Source: Aeromonas veronii bv. veronii
GTDB lineage: Bacteria > Pseudomonadota > Gammaproteobacteria > Enterobacterales > Aeromonadaceae
Length of the DNA stretch: 64,000 bases
Assembly: GCF_000820225.1 (NCBI RefSeq)
Contig: NZ_CDDK01000031.1
Span: 418,076-482,075 of the forward strand
Direction of reading: 5' to 3'
This document shows positions 28,972 through 39,202 of this stretch, one piece after another; the stretch's first letter is position 1, and the number at the start of each line of letters is the position of its first letter. A program made the translations under genes and the position numbers. The notes beneath the pieces are model-generated. The model did not search any database. It was not told where the DNA came from and saw nothing but the letters and a program-made list of their open reading frames with translations.

Positions 28972-30075
28972 TTAGTCGATCAAACCGTACTGATCGCGCA
29001 GCACCTCGATGATCTCCTGCTTGGGATTGGCAGAACGCGCCAACTTGTGGCCGATGATCTTCTCGGCGATCCCGACGTAGGTGTTGGAGATATCCATCAT
29101 CACTTCGGTCGGCAGCTTGTTGTCGCGGGCCAGGGCAAAACGTTCCGGCATGCGGTTCTTGTTGAGCAGGATGTCCGGATCCGGGAAGTGGTTGAGCAGC
29201 CACTGACGGAAACCCTCTTTGGACTTCTCGACAATCTGACCGTCGCGCAGGGCCGCGCCATCCCAGATACGGGAGCTGTCGGGGGTGCCCACTTCATCCA
29301 TGTAGATCAGCTTCTCGTTGCCGGCGGCATCGTGGACGTAACCAAACTCGAACTTGGTATCGACGAAGATCTGATCCAGCCCGGCCAGCGCGTCGCTGAT
29401 GACGTTGAAGCCCTCTTTGAGCAGAACTTCGTAGCGGTCGATATCGGCCGGTTTGCTGAAGTTGAAGCCTTTATAGTGGCGCTCGATATCGGCACGGGAG
29501 ACGTTGACGTCATCGGCTTCCGGCACGCCATCCAGCCCTTTCAGCACGCCCTTGGTAGACGGGGTGATGAGGATTTCCGGCAGCTTCTGATCCTTTTTGA
29601 GCCCTTCCGGCAGGGTGATGCCGCAGAACTCGCGCTCACCATCCTTATAGGCACGCCACATGGAGCCTGTGATGTATTGGCGAGCAATCGCCTCGATCAT
29701 CACCGGACGGGCTTTTTGCACGATCCAGACGAAGGGGTGCGGAATATCCAGAATGTGGCTGTCGGCCAGTCCCTTCTCCTTGAACAGCTTGAACCAGTGG
29801 CTGGAGATGGCGTTGAGCGCCGCCCCTTTGCCCGGTACGCCGTTCAGGCCATCCACACCTTGCCAGATGCAATCGAAGGCCGAGATGCGATCGCTGATCA
29901 CCATGAGGGCAAGGGGCGCATCGGCCGGCACATCATAGCCTTTCTCTTTTATGAGCCGGGCACTGTCTTCGGGGGTCAACCAGTAGACGCTGCGCACTTT
30001 GCCGGAATGGACAGGTTTATCGGTACGGATCGGCAAATCGTCATTCACCGCCAATACTTGATCTGCAAGACTCAT
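28972..30075 (-). CDS. purC: Phosphoribosylaminoimidazole-succinocarboxamide synthase PurC
   Basis: Eighth step of de novo purine synthesis: CAIR plus aspartate and ATP give SAICAR. This is the long (367-residue) PurC type found in Vibrio and Aeromonas rather than the 237-residue E. coli form. Signatures: [10 protein letters not shown] near the N-terminus, [23 protein letters not shown] and DTKFEFGYV. The start [15 protein letters not shown] at 30075 fits the family; an upstream in-frame ATG at 30111 also has a ribosome-binding site. Downstream of bamC, as in E. coli. Confidence 0.95.
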   Translation of the reverse strand: MSLADQVLAVNDDLPIRTDKPVHSGKVRSVYWLTPEDSARLIKEKGYDVPADAPLALMVISDRISAFDCIWQGVDGLNGVPGKGAALNAISSHWFKLFKEKGLADSHILDIPHPFVWIVQKARPVMIEAIARQYITGSMWRAYKDGEREFCGITLPEGLKKDQKLPEILITPSTKGVLKGLDGVPEADDVNVSRADIERHYKGFNFSKPADIDRYEVLLKEGFNVISDALAGLDQIFVDTKFEFGYVHDAAGNEKLIYMDEVGTPDSSRIWDGAALRDGQIVEKSKEGFRQWLLNHFPDPDILLNKNRMPERFALARDNKLPTEVMMDISNTYVGIAEKIIGHKLARSANPKQEIIEVLRDQYGLID

Positions 30076-30242
30076 GGCTAATAACACTTCCTGTTTGTGG
30101 GGGGTAAACATCGCGAGTTCCTCACCTGCGCGCTCTGTTTGCAACGGGCTGGCAAGGGGGCTCGCATCATCGAAAACCGCTCGGAATCCCCGCGTTTTCA
30201 GGGGGATTCTGATAACAAAACAGGGGCACAAGGCCCCTGTAT

Positions 30243-31370
30243 TTATTCTGCTTTTGCTGCTGCCTGATCGGCCAGCCCCTTGGCGAACGCCTCGGACAGG
30301 CTGATATACATCTGGGAGATAACCCCGGACGATACCGGCTTCTTGTCCTTGTCGAACAGGGTGATGGAGGTCTTTCCTCCCGCCATTTCGCCAAGCTGGA
30401 AGCGATATTTCTCCTCCTCCAGTTTGAACGGCTCGCTCCCTTTCGCCTTCCAGAACTCGGCACCCGGCTCTTCGTACTCGACGTCGATCCAGCCCAGAGA
30501 CTGCTGGGTATCCTTGATGGTGAAACCGTAAGCGGGCAGTACCTGGTTGAGGCGACGCCACACCTGATCAAAGGAGCCTTCGGCAATCCAGGCGCTCAGC
30601 TCGTTGTTGTCCAGACCCAGTTGCAGACCCATGCCATCGTTGGACTTGTGCTGCTCGCGGGCTTTCAGCTGGCTGTCGTAATAGAGCGAGAACTGGTTCA
30701 GCACTCGTGCGGCATAGCGCTGGGCATCGGCTGGGGTCAGCTTGTTGCTGGTCTCGCCGTCAATGGTCTCTTCGTGATCCAGCACCCGGACCGACATGTT
30801 GACGGCGTGGCGCTGGGCGTCGTTGCGCACGGTGAACTGGTAACGCTGACGGATTTTGAAGTCTTCGTCATCTTCACCCCAGCCATCGAGAGCGACCGTG
30901 TTGTCAAACCAGCCGGTCTGCAATACGCCATCCTGCTGATCCAGCTTCTCGGTGGTGACCTTGTATTTGGCCAGGAAGTTCATCAGGAACGACCAGGTAT
31001 CGCGCTCCACGCTCTGGCTGGTGCTCAGGGCATAGAAGGCTACGGTCGGTTCGGTTGCGCTCTGCACCACCTGACTGCCCGGTACCACGGTCAGCAGTTG
31101 AGCGGGCGGGCGCACATCGACCTGGGCGCCGAGGGCACCTTCACGGCTACTCTCGGGAAGCGGCGGGATATCGTACTGGCTGTTGAAGGTGGGGGCGCTC
31201 AATCCTGCGGGGATCAAGAACGCGCGGCCCTCGAGGCGGGCATCTTCATAACCGAAGTCGCGGTTGGCCATTTTGCGATCCTGGGGGGTGCTGCAACCGG
31301 CCAAGACGGCCACAGTCGCAACGCTCAGCACCAGACGGGCTCTATTTCCCTTTCCATTAGATTTAAACAC
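30243..31370 (-). CDS. bamC: Outer membrane assembly lipoprotein BamC
   Basis: Lipoprotein of the BAM complex that folds beta-barrels into the outer membrane. The signal peptide ends in the lipobox LAGC (Cys about residue 25). It is followed by an extended unstructured BamD-binding stretch and two helix-grip domains (about 100-230 and 255-365). The reading frame begins with GTG at 31370, which overlaps the last codon and stop of dapA; no in-frame ATG is available before the signal peptide. Order dapA-bamC-purC is as in E. coli. Confidence 0.93.
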   Translation of the reverse strand: MFKSNGKGNRARLVLSVATVAVLAGCSTPQDRKMANRDFGYEDARLEGRAFLIPAGLSAPTFNSQYDIPPLPESSREGALGAQVDVRPPAQLLTVVPGSQVVQSATEPTVAFYALSTSQSVERDTWSFLMNFLAKYKVTTEKLDQQDGVLQTGWFDNTVALDGWGEDDEDFKIRQRYQFTVRNDAQRHAVNMSVRVLDHEETIDGETSNKLTPADAQRYAARVLNQFSLYYDSQLKAREQHKSNDGMGLQLGLDNNELSAWIAEGSFDQVWRRLNQVLPAYGFTIKDTQQSLGWIDVEYEEPGAEFWKAKGSEPFKLEEEKYRFQLGEMAGGKTSITLFDKDKKPVSSGVISQMYISLSEAFAKGLADQAAAKAE

Positions 31371-32250
31371 TCGCCATCAACTCCGCTGTGGTCAGTGCTC
31401 GCGCCATCAGCTGTTCACCCTCGGGGGTGAGGTCAACAAGCGGCAGGCGCAAGGTGGCTGTTGCAATCAACCCCAGTTGGGCACAGGCCCATTTCACCGG
31501 GGTGGGGCTCGGTTCGCAGAACAGAGTCTTGTGCAACGGCATCAAGAGATTGTTGATGTCATGCGCCTGCCCGGCATCACCGGCCAGCGCAGCACGACAC
31601 ATGTCGGCCATCTGGGCCGCCGCAATATTGGTGGTGACCGAAATCACGCCATCGCCACCTTGCAGCATAAAATCACAACCAGTGGCATCGTCGCCACTGT
31701 AGAGAGCAAACTCCGGCCCGCACAGCTCGCGCAGCAGCGGAGTGCGGCTCAAATCGCCAGTTGCCTCTTTCAAACCGATAATGCCGGGAACCTTGGCCAG
31801 ACGGGCCACTGTCTCCGGTTTGAGATCGCAACAGGTGCGACCGGGCACATTATAAAGAATTTGGGGCAGACCACTAGCCTCGGCGATCGCACAATAGTGG
31901 CGATAGAGACCTTCCTGAGTGGGCTTGTTGTAGTAAGGAGTCACCGAGAGACCCGCCACCACGCCGGTTTTGGCCAGTCGCTTTGCCAATTCAATGGCAT
32001 GGGCAGTATTGTTGGAGCCGCAACCGGCGATGACGGGAATGCGTCCGGCGGCATACTCAACGGTCTTTTCAACGACGGCGATATGCTCCTGCTCGCTCAG
32101 GGTCACCGATTCCCCTGTGGTCCCAACCGCAACAATGGCGCTGGTCCCGGCGCTGACATGATAGTCGACCAGTTTGGCAAGACTGGCCCAATCGACTTCA
32201 CCTGAAGCCAGCATGGGGGTAACGAGCGCAACAATACTACCGCGTAACAT
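31363..32250 (-). CDS. dapA: 4-hydroxy-tetrahydrodipicolinate synthase DapA
   Basis: First committed step of lysine/diaminopimelate synthesis: pyruvate plus aspartate semialdehyde. (beta/alpha)8 aldolase. The Schiff-base lysine lies in [11 protein letters not shown] and the catalytic tyrosine in YNVPGRT; VGTTGES binds pyruvate. 295 residues, close to the usual 292. GGGAG lies 8 nt before the ATG. Divergent from gcvR and overlapping bamC. Confidence 0.96.
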   Translation of the reverse strand: MLRGSIVALVTPMLASGEVDWASLAKLVDYHVSAGTSAIVAVGTTGESVTLSEQEHIAVVEKTVEYAAGRIPVIAGCGSNNTAHAIELAKRLAKTGVVAGLSVTPYYNKPTQEGLYRHYCAIAEASGLPQILYNVPGRTCCDLKPETVARLAKVPGIIGLKEATGDLSRTPLLRELCGPEFALYSGDDATGCDFMLQGGDGVISVTTNIAAAQMADMCRAALAGDAGQAHDINNLLMPLHKTLFCEPSPTPVKWACAQLGLIATATLRLPLVDLTPEGEQLMARALTTAELMASV

Positions 32251-32455
32251 GGACTTTTCTCCCGATTTTCAGGGGCGTAATGGTAAAGCTGACCCCTTTG
32301 AAAAACAAGGGAGAGAGGGGGCAAGCCGTGATACCATCCGGAACAAAAAGCAATGGACGAAAGTCGGCAGCGTCCCTCAGGGAGTGGTCATCAGGGCCGG
32401 AGGGTTGACTTGCCAGCGCGGCTTTCGCAACGAAATAACGGACGAGAGAAGATTT

Positions 32456-32989
32456 ATGACTCACTACCTGGTCGTAACGGCCATCGGCACGGACAGGCCT
32501 GGCATCGTCAATGAAGTGACCCGCCACGTCAGTGGCTGTGGTTGCAACATTGTGGACAGCCGCCTTGGCATCTTCGGCAATGAATTTACCTTTATCATGC
32601 TGCTCTCGGGCGACTGGAACAGCATGATGCAACTCGAAATCAGCCTGCCCCTGCGTAGCCAGGAGTGGGATCTCATCACCATGATGAAACGCACCGAACG
32701 CCACCAGTCCCTGCAGTATGACGTCCGCGCCAGTGCCGACCTGTTGATCCGCGACGAGCCCGGCATCGTAAGCCAGTGCACCCAGTTCTTCAGCGAACAT
32801 GGCTGGAACATTCAGGCGATGCAATCCATGACCCTGGAGCAGCAGCCGTTCAACCTGCTGAAGATCAGTTTTCAGCTCAATCTGGCCAGAGAGGGTGAAG
32901 TAGAAGGTTCGCAAACCGCCTTCGCCGAATTCTGTCGTCAACTGGGTGCCGAATCGTTCGAGTTTATCGTCAATCGCAAACACGCCTGA
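32456..32989 (+). CDS. gcvR: Glycine cleavage system transcriptional repressor GcvR
   Basis: A 177-residue protein with two ACT domains (about 5-80 and 90-170). It binds glycine and antagonises GcvA at the gcv operon rather than binding DNA. Signatures: TAIGTDRPGIVNEVTRHV and RDEPGIVSQCTQFFSEHGWNI. Situated between dapA and bcp exactly as in E. coli, which makes the assignment strong. Confidence 0.92.
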   Translation: MTHYLVVTAIGTDRPGIVNEVTRHVSGCGCNIVDSRLGIFGNEFTFIMLLSGDWNSMMQLEISLPLRSQEWDLITMMKRTERHQSLQYDVRASADLLIRDEPGIVSQCTQFFSEHGWNIQAMQSMTLEQQPFNLLKISFQLNLAREGEVEGSQTAFAEFCRQLGAESFEFIVNRKHA

Positions 32990-33013
32990 GGGCGTTTTAC
33001 CCGAGGAGACCCC

Positions 33014-33478
33014 ATGCAACCACTACAAGCTGGCAACCCCGCCCCCGATTTCTCCCTGCCCGACCAGAATGGCAATCAGGTCAGCCTCGCTGGCCTGCGC
33101 GGCAAGAAGGTGCTGGTCTATTTCTACCCCAAGGCGATGACCCCCGGCTGCACCACCCAGGCCTGCAGCCTGCGCGATGTGAACGCCGAGCTGGCCGCCC
33201 TCAATGTGGTGGTGCTTGGCATCAGCCCGGATCCGGCCAAACGGCTGAAAAAGTTCGAAGAGCGGGACCAGCTCAACTTCACCCTGCTGGCTGATGAAGA
33301 CCACGCCGTCGCCGATGCCTTTGGCGTCTGGGGCCCGAAGAAGTTCATGGGCAAGGAGTATGACGGCATTCACCGTCAGAGCTTCCTGATCGACGAAGAG
33401 GGCAAGATTGCCCACCACTTCGACAAGTTCAAAACCAGCGATCACCATCAGGTGGTACTGGATTTCCTCAAGGGATAA
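33014..33478 (+). CDS. bcp: Thioredoxin-dependent thiol peroxidase Bcp
   Basis: Peroxiredoxin of the BCP/PrxQ group that reduces hydroperoxides with thioredoxin. Peroxidatic Cys46 and resolving Cys51 lie in TPGCTTQACSLRD, five residues apart as expected for this class. 154 residues. It follows gcvR by 24 bp and is probably in the same operon. A terminator lies downstream at 33505-33529. Confidence 0.95.
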   Translation: MQPLQAGNPAPDFSLPDQNGNQVSLAGLRGKKVLVYFYPKAMTPGCTTQACSLRDVNAELAALNVVVLGISPDPAKRLKKFEERDQLNFTLLADEDHAVADAFGVWGPKKFMGKEYDGIHRQSFLIDEEGKIAHHFDKFKTSDHHQVVLDFLKG

Positions 33479-33504
33479 TCCTCCCCTGCGTTCCTGCGTT
33501 ATTG

Positions 33505-33529
33505 AAAGGCCTGCCATGCAGGCCTTTTT
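33505..33529 (+). terminator. Terminator of gcvR-bcp
   Basis: AAAGGCCTGC and GCAGGCCTTT arms with a 3-nt loop, followed by Ts. Confidence 0.9.
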
Positions 33530-33649
33530 CGTCTGCTCAGCCGCCCCTTGCCAGCGGATTTTTCTCACCAACTCCCCCGCCCAGATCAAAAAATTCATTT
33601 TATATATGGGTTAACGTGGCCCCAGAATCATCTTCCAGCGAGATATCCC

Positions 33650-34150
33650 ATGAACATGAGCAACACTGAGCGTTTGATCCTGAGCAACCAGTACGAAATT
33701 CTGGCGAAACTCAACCCGGATAAAGCGGACGTCTACCAGCGCGCCAGCACCATCATCGAGCGCGGCTACTGCCTGCAGATCCTCGAGCTGGAGAAGAGCT
33801 TCGGCCATCTGGATCTGGCGACCTGCCAGGAGGTGATCGACACCCTGGAGCTGCACCACGCACTGGCCATCTCATGGGGCAATCTGGATGCCGCCGATCA
33901 GGGCGAGATCAATGCCAGCCGGCTGGAGTTCAACGGCTACAGCCGCAGCCAGGAGCGTGAGCTGGCCGACTACGTCTGCTTCCTGCTGGAGGTGGACAAG
34001 CGCTTCCCCGAGCTCAAGTGCCCGTGCGACGAGCTCTCCAGCGACATCGCCATGCGCGACAAATACCAGCGGATGCTGACTGTATGGCGTCAGTGCCCCC
34101 GTCAGTACAAGCTCTCCATCCAGGAGATCCGCAAGGTACTGGCAGCGTGA
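33650..34150 (+). CDS. yfbU: YfbU family protein
   Basis: 166 residues, cytoplasmic. The start MNMSNTERLILSNQYEIL aligns with E. coli YfbU (MEMTNAQRLILSNQY), and TIIERGYCLQILELE and KYQRMLTVWRQCPRQYKLS are shared. Function of the family is unclear; E. coli YfbU was reported in relation to cell death. It lies next to yfbV and ackA as in enterics, supporting orthology. Confidence 0.9.
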   Translation: MNMSNTERLILSNQYEILAKLNPDKADVYQRASTIIERGYCLQILELEKSFGHLDLATCQEVIDTLELHHALAISWGNLDAADQGEINASRLEFNGYSRSQERELADYVCFLLEVDKRFPELKCPCDELSSDIAMRDKYQRMLTVWRQCPRQYKLSIQEIRKVLAA

Positions 34151-34157
34151 TCCGCAC

Positions 34158-34187
34158 ACCGACCGCAACAAAACCGACCGCAACAAA
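34158..34187. repeat. Perfect 2 x 15-bp tandem repeat
   Basis: ACCGACCGCAACAAA occurs twice head to tail between the yfbU stop and its terminator. No coding role is seen; it probably arose by slippage. Confidence 0.85.
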
Positions 34188-34210
34188 AAAGGCGCCACTG
34201 GCGCCTTTTT
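34185..34210. terminator. Terminator between yfbU and yfbV
   Basis: AAAAAGGCGCC and GGCGCCTTTTT arms with the loop ACT. It is symmetric and ends in Ts on both strands, so it likely serves both convergent genes. Confidence 0.92.
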
Positions 34211-34224
34211 GCATCTGAAACGGG

Positions 34225-34665
34225 TTATTCGTAGAGAAAGGATTTATCGAGCTGCTGGAAGGCGGCCTTGAGGGTATCGGCCAGCTCTTCATAGCGCGGT
34301 TGTGACACCAGCTGACGACGACCACCCTGTTCGTTCATCTTGCCGTTGATCTCCCGATACCAGCTCGCCAGCGACGGGGGCAAACGGGTGTCGGCCCGCT
34401 GACCGAGCCAGTAGTAACCCTGCAGCGGCAAACTGAGCAGAAACAGCACGGAAGTGATGACGGAAGGCCAGTAGTGCAGCTCGCCAAACTGGAACTGCAG
34501 CATCACGCTCAGCACCGCCAGCGCGGGGATCACCTTGAGGGCGAACTCGGTCGCCTTGATCACCCGATTTTCAGGAAACATCGAATTGAGCTCGGGACGG
34601 CGCGGCCAAAGCGTCATATAATGGCGGCCTTGCTGTAACTTAGTTCCAAAAATGTTCATGCTCAT
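34225..34665 (-). CDS. yfbV: UPF0208 membrane protein YfbV
   Basis: 146 residues with two central TM helices (about 43-62 and 67-88) and a cytoplasmic C-terminus ending ALADTL...FQQLDKSF-like (here ELADTLKAAFQQLDKSFLYE). E. coli YfbV helps insulate the Ter macrodomain from neighbouring DNA. GGAGG lies 4 nt before the ATG at 34665; ATG 34659 is an alternative. Divergent from ackA, as in E. coli. Confidence 0.9.
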   Translation of the reverse strand: MSMNIFGTKLQQGRHYMTLWPRRPELNSMFPENRVIKATEFALKVIPALAVLSVMLQFQFGELHYWPSVITSVLFLLSLPLQGYYWLGQRADTRLPPSLASWYREINGKMNEQGGRRQLVSQPRYEELADTLKAAFQQLDKSFLYE

Positions 34666-34969
34666 ACTACCTCCGAGCGCTTTTTGAACGTACTAACGGC
34701 AAAACCTCGACAAAATTTGATGCAAAGTAACAAAGGTTGAGGATGACTTTGTTATTTTTCAACAATCGGGTTATCCTTTGTACGCCCATTTTTGCGTCAA
34801 AAGCTTCTTGCTATTGACCTGTCAGGGACGTCTGGATTTCGGGTCTTGTATCACTATACAAGGGGCAAGCAACAGATTGCCAACCCTCATAAGGATAAGT
34901 TGAAAGTTTTTGGCCGCACCGCGTCCAACGCATCCGCCTACACAACCCAATCTGCGATAGGATTTATTC
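34666..34969. other. yfbV-ackA intergenic region
   Basis: AT-rich divergent promoter region. A candidate ackA promoter is TTGTTA (34749-34754), 17 nt, TATCCT (34772-34777). A perfect 7-bp inverted repeat CTTGTAT-N4-ATACAAG sits at 34845-34862 within the predicted 5' leader. No ORF with a good ribosome-binding site was seen. Confidence 0.45.
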
Positions 34970-36172
34970 ATGAGTAAGCTGGTTCTTGTTCTTAACTGTG
35001 GCAGCTCTTCCCTGAAGTTTGCCGTCATTGACGCAACCACCGGTGATGACCTGCTGTCCGGCCTGGCCGAGTGCTTCAACCTCGACGACGCCCGCATCAA
35101 GTGGAAACTGAATGGCGAGAAAGGCAGTGCCGATCTGGGCGCGGGTGCCGCTCACCAGGAAGCGCTGGACTTCATCGTCAACAAGATCCTGCCGCTCAAT
35201 CCGGAACTGTCCAAGAACCTGATCGCCATCGGTCACCGTGTTGTTCACGGTGGCGAGCGCTTCACCTCTTCCGTTGTCATCTGCGAAGACGTGATCGCCG
35301 GCATCGAAGCTGCTGTTCCGTACGCACCGCTGCACAACCCGGCTCACCTGATCGGTATCCGTGAAGCTCGCCGCGTATTCCCGGCGCTGGCTGACAAGAA
35401 CGTGGCCGTATTCGATACCGCGTTCCACCAGACCATGCCGGAAGAAGCCTTCCTGTACGCCCTGCCGTACAAGCTCTACAAAGAGAACGGCATCCGTCGC
35501 TACGGCGCTCACGGCACCAGCCACTACTACATCAGCCTGGAAGCTGCCAAGCAGCTGAACAAGCCGGTTGAAGAGCTGAACATCATCAACTGCCACCTGG
35601 GCAACGGCGGTTCCGTCTGCGCCATCAAGAACGGCAAATCCGTTGATACCTCAATGGGCCTGACTCCGCTGGAAGGTCTGGTGATGGGTACCCGCTCCGG
35701 CGATCTGGATCCGGCCATCATCTTCTTCCTGCACGACAAGCTGGGCATGAGCGTTGCTGATATCAACACCATGCTGACCAAAGAGTCCGGCCTGCAGGGT
35801 CTGACTGAAGTGACCTCCGACTGCCGTTTCGTTGAAGACAACTACGACAGCAAAGAAGAAGCCAAGCGTGCTATGGACGTTTACTGCTATCGCCTGGCCA
35901 AGTACATCGGCGCCTACGCTGCCGCCATGGACGGTCGTCTGGACGCCGTTGTTTTCACCGGTGGTATCGGTGAAAACTCCGCCCCGATCCGTGAAATCAC
36001 CCTGAACAAGCTGGGTCTGCTGGGCTTTGACGTTGATCACGACGCCAACCTGAAGGCTCGTTTCGGCAAGGGTGGCGAGATCACCAAGGCTGGTTCTACC
36101 AAGGCCCTGGTTATCCCGACCAACGAAGAGTGGGTTATCGCCCACGACGCGCTGGAACTGGTCGGCGCTTAA
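34970..36172 (+). CDS. ackA: Acetate kinase AckA
   Basis: Interconverts acetyl phosphate plus ADP with acetate plus ATP in overflow metabolism. ASKHA-fold. Signatures: [14 protein letters not shown] (N-terminal), [39 protein letters not shown] and FTGGIGENS. 400 residues, identical in length to E. coli AckA. Codon use is strongly biased to preferred codons, as expected for a highly expressed gene. Upstream of pta with a weak terminator between them. Confidence 0.98.
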   Translation: MSKLVLVLNCGSSSLKFAVIDATTGDDLLSGLAECFNLDDARIKWKLNGEKGSADLGAGAAHQEALDFIVNKILPLNPELSKNLIAIGHRVVHGGERFTSSVVICEDVIAGIEAAVPYAPLHNPAHLIGIREARRVFPALADKNVAVFDTAFHQTMPEEAFLYALPYKLYKENGIRRYGAHGTSHYYISLEAAKQLNKPVEELNIINCHLGNGGSVCAIKNGKSVDTSMGLTPLEGLVMGTRSGDLDPAIIFFLHDKLGMSVADINTMLTKESGLQGLTEVTSDCRFVEDNYDSKEEAKRAMDVYCYRLAKYIGAYAAAMDGRLDAVVFTGGIGENSAPIREITLNKLGLLGFDVDHDANLKARFGKGGEITKAGSTKALVIPTNEEWVIAHDALELVGA

Positions 36173-36188
36173 TTGACGCAGTAACTCG

Positions 36189-36214
36189 AGGCCGCCCACC
36201 AGGGCGGCCTTTTC
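36189..36214 (+). terminator. Intergenic hairpin between ackA and pta
   Basis: AGGCCGCCC and GGGCGGCCT arms with a 4-nt loop and a TTTTCC tail. It probably reduces but does not abolish read-through into pta. Confidence 0.75.
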
Positions 36215-36245
36215 CTGATCCCAAAAAATGAACAAGGGGTATAAA

Positions 36246-38408
36246 GTGGCACGCACTATTATGCTTATCCCGGTCGGCACTGGTGTCGGCGTAACTTCCG
36301 TGAGTCTGGGCGTTGTTCGCGCCATGGAACGTCACGGTGTCAATGTCAGCTTCTTCAAACCGGTTGCCCAGCCGCGTCCGGGTGAAACCGGTGCCGAGCG
36401 CTCAACCGCCGTTATCCGCGCTGCTGCCAACATCAACCCGCCCGAGCCGTTCACCCTCTCCTACGCCGAGAACATGATCAGCTCCAGCAACACCGACATC
36501 CTGCTGGAAGAGATCGTTGCCCGCTTCGAAGAGCACGTGAAATCCAGTGGTGCCGAAGTGCTGGTTGTCGAAGGTATGGTGCCGACCGACAAGCAGCCCT
36601 TTGCCAACAAGCTGAACTACGACGTGGCCAAGGCGCTGGACGCTGACATGGTATTCGTGACCCACCCGGGCCATGACTCCAGCCAGAAACTGAAAGAGCG
36701 CATAGAACTGGCCTGCTCCAACTTCGGTGGTGTCAACAACCCCCGTATCGTTGGCTGCGTGATCAACAAGGTTGGCGCGCCGGTTGACGAGCATGGCGTA
36801 ACCCGCCCTGACCTGACCGAGATGTTCGAAGCCCATCACCACGCTTCTGACGCAGCTCACAACCTGGAAGTGCTGCAAGTATTCGGCAAGAGCCCGCTGC
36901 GCATCCTGGGTTGCATCCCCTGGAACACCCAGCTGATCGCCCCGCGCGCCAAGGATCTCGCCAAGCATCTGGCTGCCAAGATCCTGCACAAGGGCGAGCT
37001 GGACAGCCGTCGCCTGCAGACCGTGACCTTCTGCGCCCGCTCCATCCACAACATGGTCGAGCACTTCCGTCCGGGCAGCCTGCTGGTGACCTCCGGCGAC
37101 CGCTCTGACGTTATCGTCTCTGCCTGCCTCTCCGCCATGAACGGCGTCAAGCTGGGCGCCCTGCTGCTGACTGGTAACTACCATCCGGAGCCGCAGGTCA
37201 TGGCGCTGTGCCAACAGGCCATGGCCACCGGCCTGCCGATCATGATGACCGGTACCAACACCTGGCAGACCGCCGTCAGCCTGCAGAACTTCAACGTCGA
37301 CATTCCGGAAGATGACCGCGAGCGTATCGAGCTGGTACAGGACTACGTCGCTGGCCACATCGACAAGCACTGGATCGAGTCGCTGACCGTCAGCTCTACC
37401 CGTTCCCGTCGTCTCAGCCCACCGGCATTCCGTTATCAGCTGACCGAGCTGGCCCGTCAGGCCAACAAGCGTGTCGTGCTGCCGGAAGGCGACGAGCCGC
37501 GCACCATCAAGGCTGCAGCCATCTGTGCCGAGCGTGGCATTGCCCGTCCGGTGCTGCTGGGTAACCCGGAAGAGATCCGTCGAGTTGCCGAACAGCAGGG
37601 TGTGGTACTGACCGATCGCGTCGAGATCATCGATCCGGCCGTTGTGCGCGAGCGCTATGTGCCGCGTCTGGTCGAGCTGCGCAAGAACAAGGGCATGACC
37701 GAAGTGGTTGCCCGCGAGCAGCTGGAAGACAACGTGGTACTGGGTACCATGATGCTGGAGCGCAATGAAGTTGACGGCCTGGTATCCGGCGCGGTGCACA
37801 CCACTGCCAACACCATCCGTCCGCCGATGCAGATCATCAAGACCGCTCCGGGCTCTTCCCTGATCTCCTCCATCTTCTTCATGCTGCTGCCTGACCAGGT
37901 TCTGGTCTACGGTGACTGCGCGATCAACCCGGATCCGACTGCCGAGCAGCTGGCCGAGATCGCCATCCAGTCCGCCGACTCTGCTGCCGCGTTCGGCATC
38001 GAGCCGCGCGTAGCCATGATCTCCTACTCCACCGGTACCTCTGGCGCCGGTGCCGATGTAGAGAAAGTGCGTGAAGCGACCGAGCTGGCCAAGGCCAAGC
38101 GCCCCGACCTCATCATCGACGGCCCCCTGCAGTACGACGCGGCCATTATGGAGAACGTGGCCAAGTCCAAGGCACCGAACTCACCGGTTGCCGGTAAAGC
38201 TACCGTGTTCGTCTTCCCTGACCTGAACACAGGTAACACCACTTACAAAGCGGTGCAGCGTTCCGCTGACCTGGTCTCCATCGGCCCGATGCTGCAAGGC
38301 ATGCGCAAGCCGGTCAACGACCTCTCCCGTGGCGCCCTGGTTGACGACATCGTCTACACCATCGCCCTGACCGGTATCCAGGCTGCACAGGCTGACGAAC
38401 AAGCCTAA
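36246..38408 (+). CDS. pta: Phosphate acetyltransferase Pta (long form)
   Basis: Converts acetyl-CoA plus phosphate to acetyl phosphate, with AckA forming the acetate pathway. N-terminal P-loop/BioD-like domain beginning [20 protein letters not shown], a DRTGG domain ([14 protein letters not shown]), then the catalytic PTA_PTB domain (about 390-715) with [10 protein letters not shown] and [20 protein letters not shown] chose GTG at 36246 because AAGGGG lies 6 nt upstream and the product then matches E. coli Pta from residue 1. An ATG at 36228 adds six residues but has no ribosome-binding site. Confidence 0.96.
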   Translation: MARTIMLIPVGTGVGVTSVSLGVVRAMERHGVNVSFFKPVAQPRPGETGAERSTAVIRAAANINPPEPFTLSYAENMISSSNTDILLEEIVARFEEHVKSSGAEVLVVEGMVPTDKQPFANKLNYDVAKALDADMVFVTHPGHDSSQKLKERIELACSNFGGVNNPRIVGCVINKVGAPVDEHGVTRPDLTEMFEAHHHASDAAHNLEVLQVFGKSPLRILGCIPWNTQLIAPRAKDLAKHLAAKILHKGELDSRRLQTVTFCARSIHNMVEHFRPGSLLVTSGDRSDVIVSACLSAMNGVKLGALLLTGNYHPEPQVMALCQQAMATGLPIMMTGTNTWQTAVSLQNFNVDIPEDDRERIELVQDYVAGHIDKHWIESLTVSSTRSRRLSPPAFRYQLTELARQANKRVVLPEGDEPRTIKAAAICAERGIARPVLLGNPEEIRRVAEQQGVVLTDRVEIIDPAVVRERYVPRLVELRKNKGMTEVVAREQLEDNVVLGTMMLERNEVDGLVSGAVHTTANTIRPPMQIIKTAPGSSLISSIFFMLLPDQVLVYGDCAINPDPTAEQLAEIAIQSADSAAAFGIEPRVAMISYSTGTSGAGADVEKVREATELAKAKRPDLIIDGPLQYDAAIMENVAKSKAPNSPVAGKATVFVFPDLNTGNTTYKAVQRSADLVSIGPMLQGMRKPVNDLSRGALVDDIVYTIALTGIQAAQADEQA

Positions 38409-38436
38409 TCAGTGCCTGTCTGAAAAAACAGATCAC

Positions 38437-38470
38437 AAAGGCTGCTCACCCCAGGTGAGCAGCCTTTTTT
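38437..38470 (+). terminator. Terminator of ackA-pta
   Basis: A 14-bp perfect inverted repeat (AAAGGCTGCTCACC, loop CCA) ending in T6. Confidence 0.95.
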
Positions 38471-38785
38471 ATTGGTTCTCTTTTGAAGACCAGTGAAACA
38501 TGCCATCAGCGCAGTGTTGCACAGAACAATGTCATGTAATGAGCCAGAAATGTCTCGAGCGTAGCGCTGCGGGAAAGCGTGCCCGCCACCTTTAAGATGC
38601 ATCTAAAATAGATTCAAGATCATACGGTTGGATTTATGAGGGCATTCATAGTGAAGCGCTTATAGCATATATTTCGCCATCGGTATGAGGATTTTACCTG
38701 TTAGAAATAGCAGTAAAAAAGACCCGTTCGATACGCTATTCATCAATGTGCCGCTCGGCAATATCCACATCATGGAGGAATGGAA
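38471..38785. other. Intergenic region before the comEA-like gene
   Basis: An AT-rich stretch with a 10-bp palindrome AGATGCATCT near 38594. I see no ORF with a ribosome-binding site until the GGAGGA at 38774. It presumably holds the promoter of the next gene. Confidence 0.4.
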
Positions 38786-39106
38786 ATGCTGATGAAGAAG
38801 CTTTCTGCAGTCATGCTGCTGGCCTGCTTGCCCCTGTTCAGCCAACCCGTGCTGGCCGCAGATAAGGCAGCACCCAAGCCAACAACCACAGCCGAGGTCG
38901 CCAAGGAGTCCGGCAAGCTGAATATCAATACGGCCACCCTTGCCGAACTCACCAGCCTGAAAGGGATTGGTGACAAGAAGGCACAAGCCATCGTCGACTA
39001 TCGGGAAAAACAGGGAAAGTTCACCTCGGTCGATCAGCTGGCGGATGTCAATGGCATTGGCCCGGCCACGCTGGAAGCCAACCGTGACATGATCATCGTC
39101 AAATAA
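38786..39106 (+). CDS. ComEA-like helix-hairpin-helix DNA-binding protein
   Basis: 106 residues. A signal peptide (cleavage near VLA-AD, about residue 24) is followed by a short Lys/Pro/Thr linker and two helix-hairpin-helix motifs (LNINTATLAELTSLKGIGDKKA and VDQLADVNGIGPATLEANR). Such proteins bind incoming DNA in the periplasm during natural transformation. The ATG at 38786 is chosen because GGAGGA ends 6 nt upstream; the ATG at 38780 directly abuts the GGAGGA and cannot use it. Single-gene unit. Confidence 0.85.
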   Translation: MLMKKLSAVMLLACLPLFSQPVLAADKAAPKPTTTAEVAKESGKLNINTATLAELTSLKGIGDKKAQAIVDYREKQGKFTSVDQLADVNGIGPATLEANRDMIIVK

Positions 39107-39127
39107 CGTCCGAGCTCTGCATATACG

Positions 39128-39158
39128 AATGGGGCAGCCTGTGGCTGCCCCATTTTTC
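39128..39158 (+). terminator. Terminator of the comEA-like gene
   Basis: AATGGGGCAGCC and GGCTGCCCCATT arms with the loop TGT, followed by Ts. Confidence 0.92.
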
Positions 39159-39202
39159 TTGGAGTATCATGGCCGCACTTTAATCCCGCTGGATAGTTTT
39201 CC

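Noticed and set aside
28973-30561. N-terminal extension of purC to an upstream start
   Set aside because: The added residues run through the bamC-purC gap and bamC in the wrong frame, and have no family similarity. Starts at 30075 (or 30111) fit PurC.
36402-37799. Open frame of about 465 codons opposite pta
   Set aside because: Antisense shadow caused by strong codon bias in pta.
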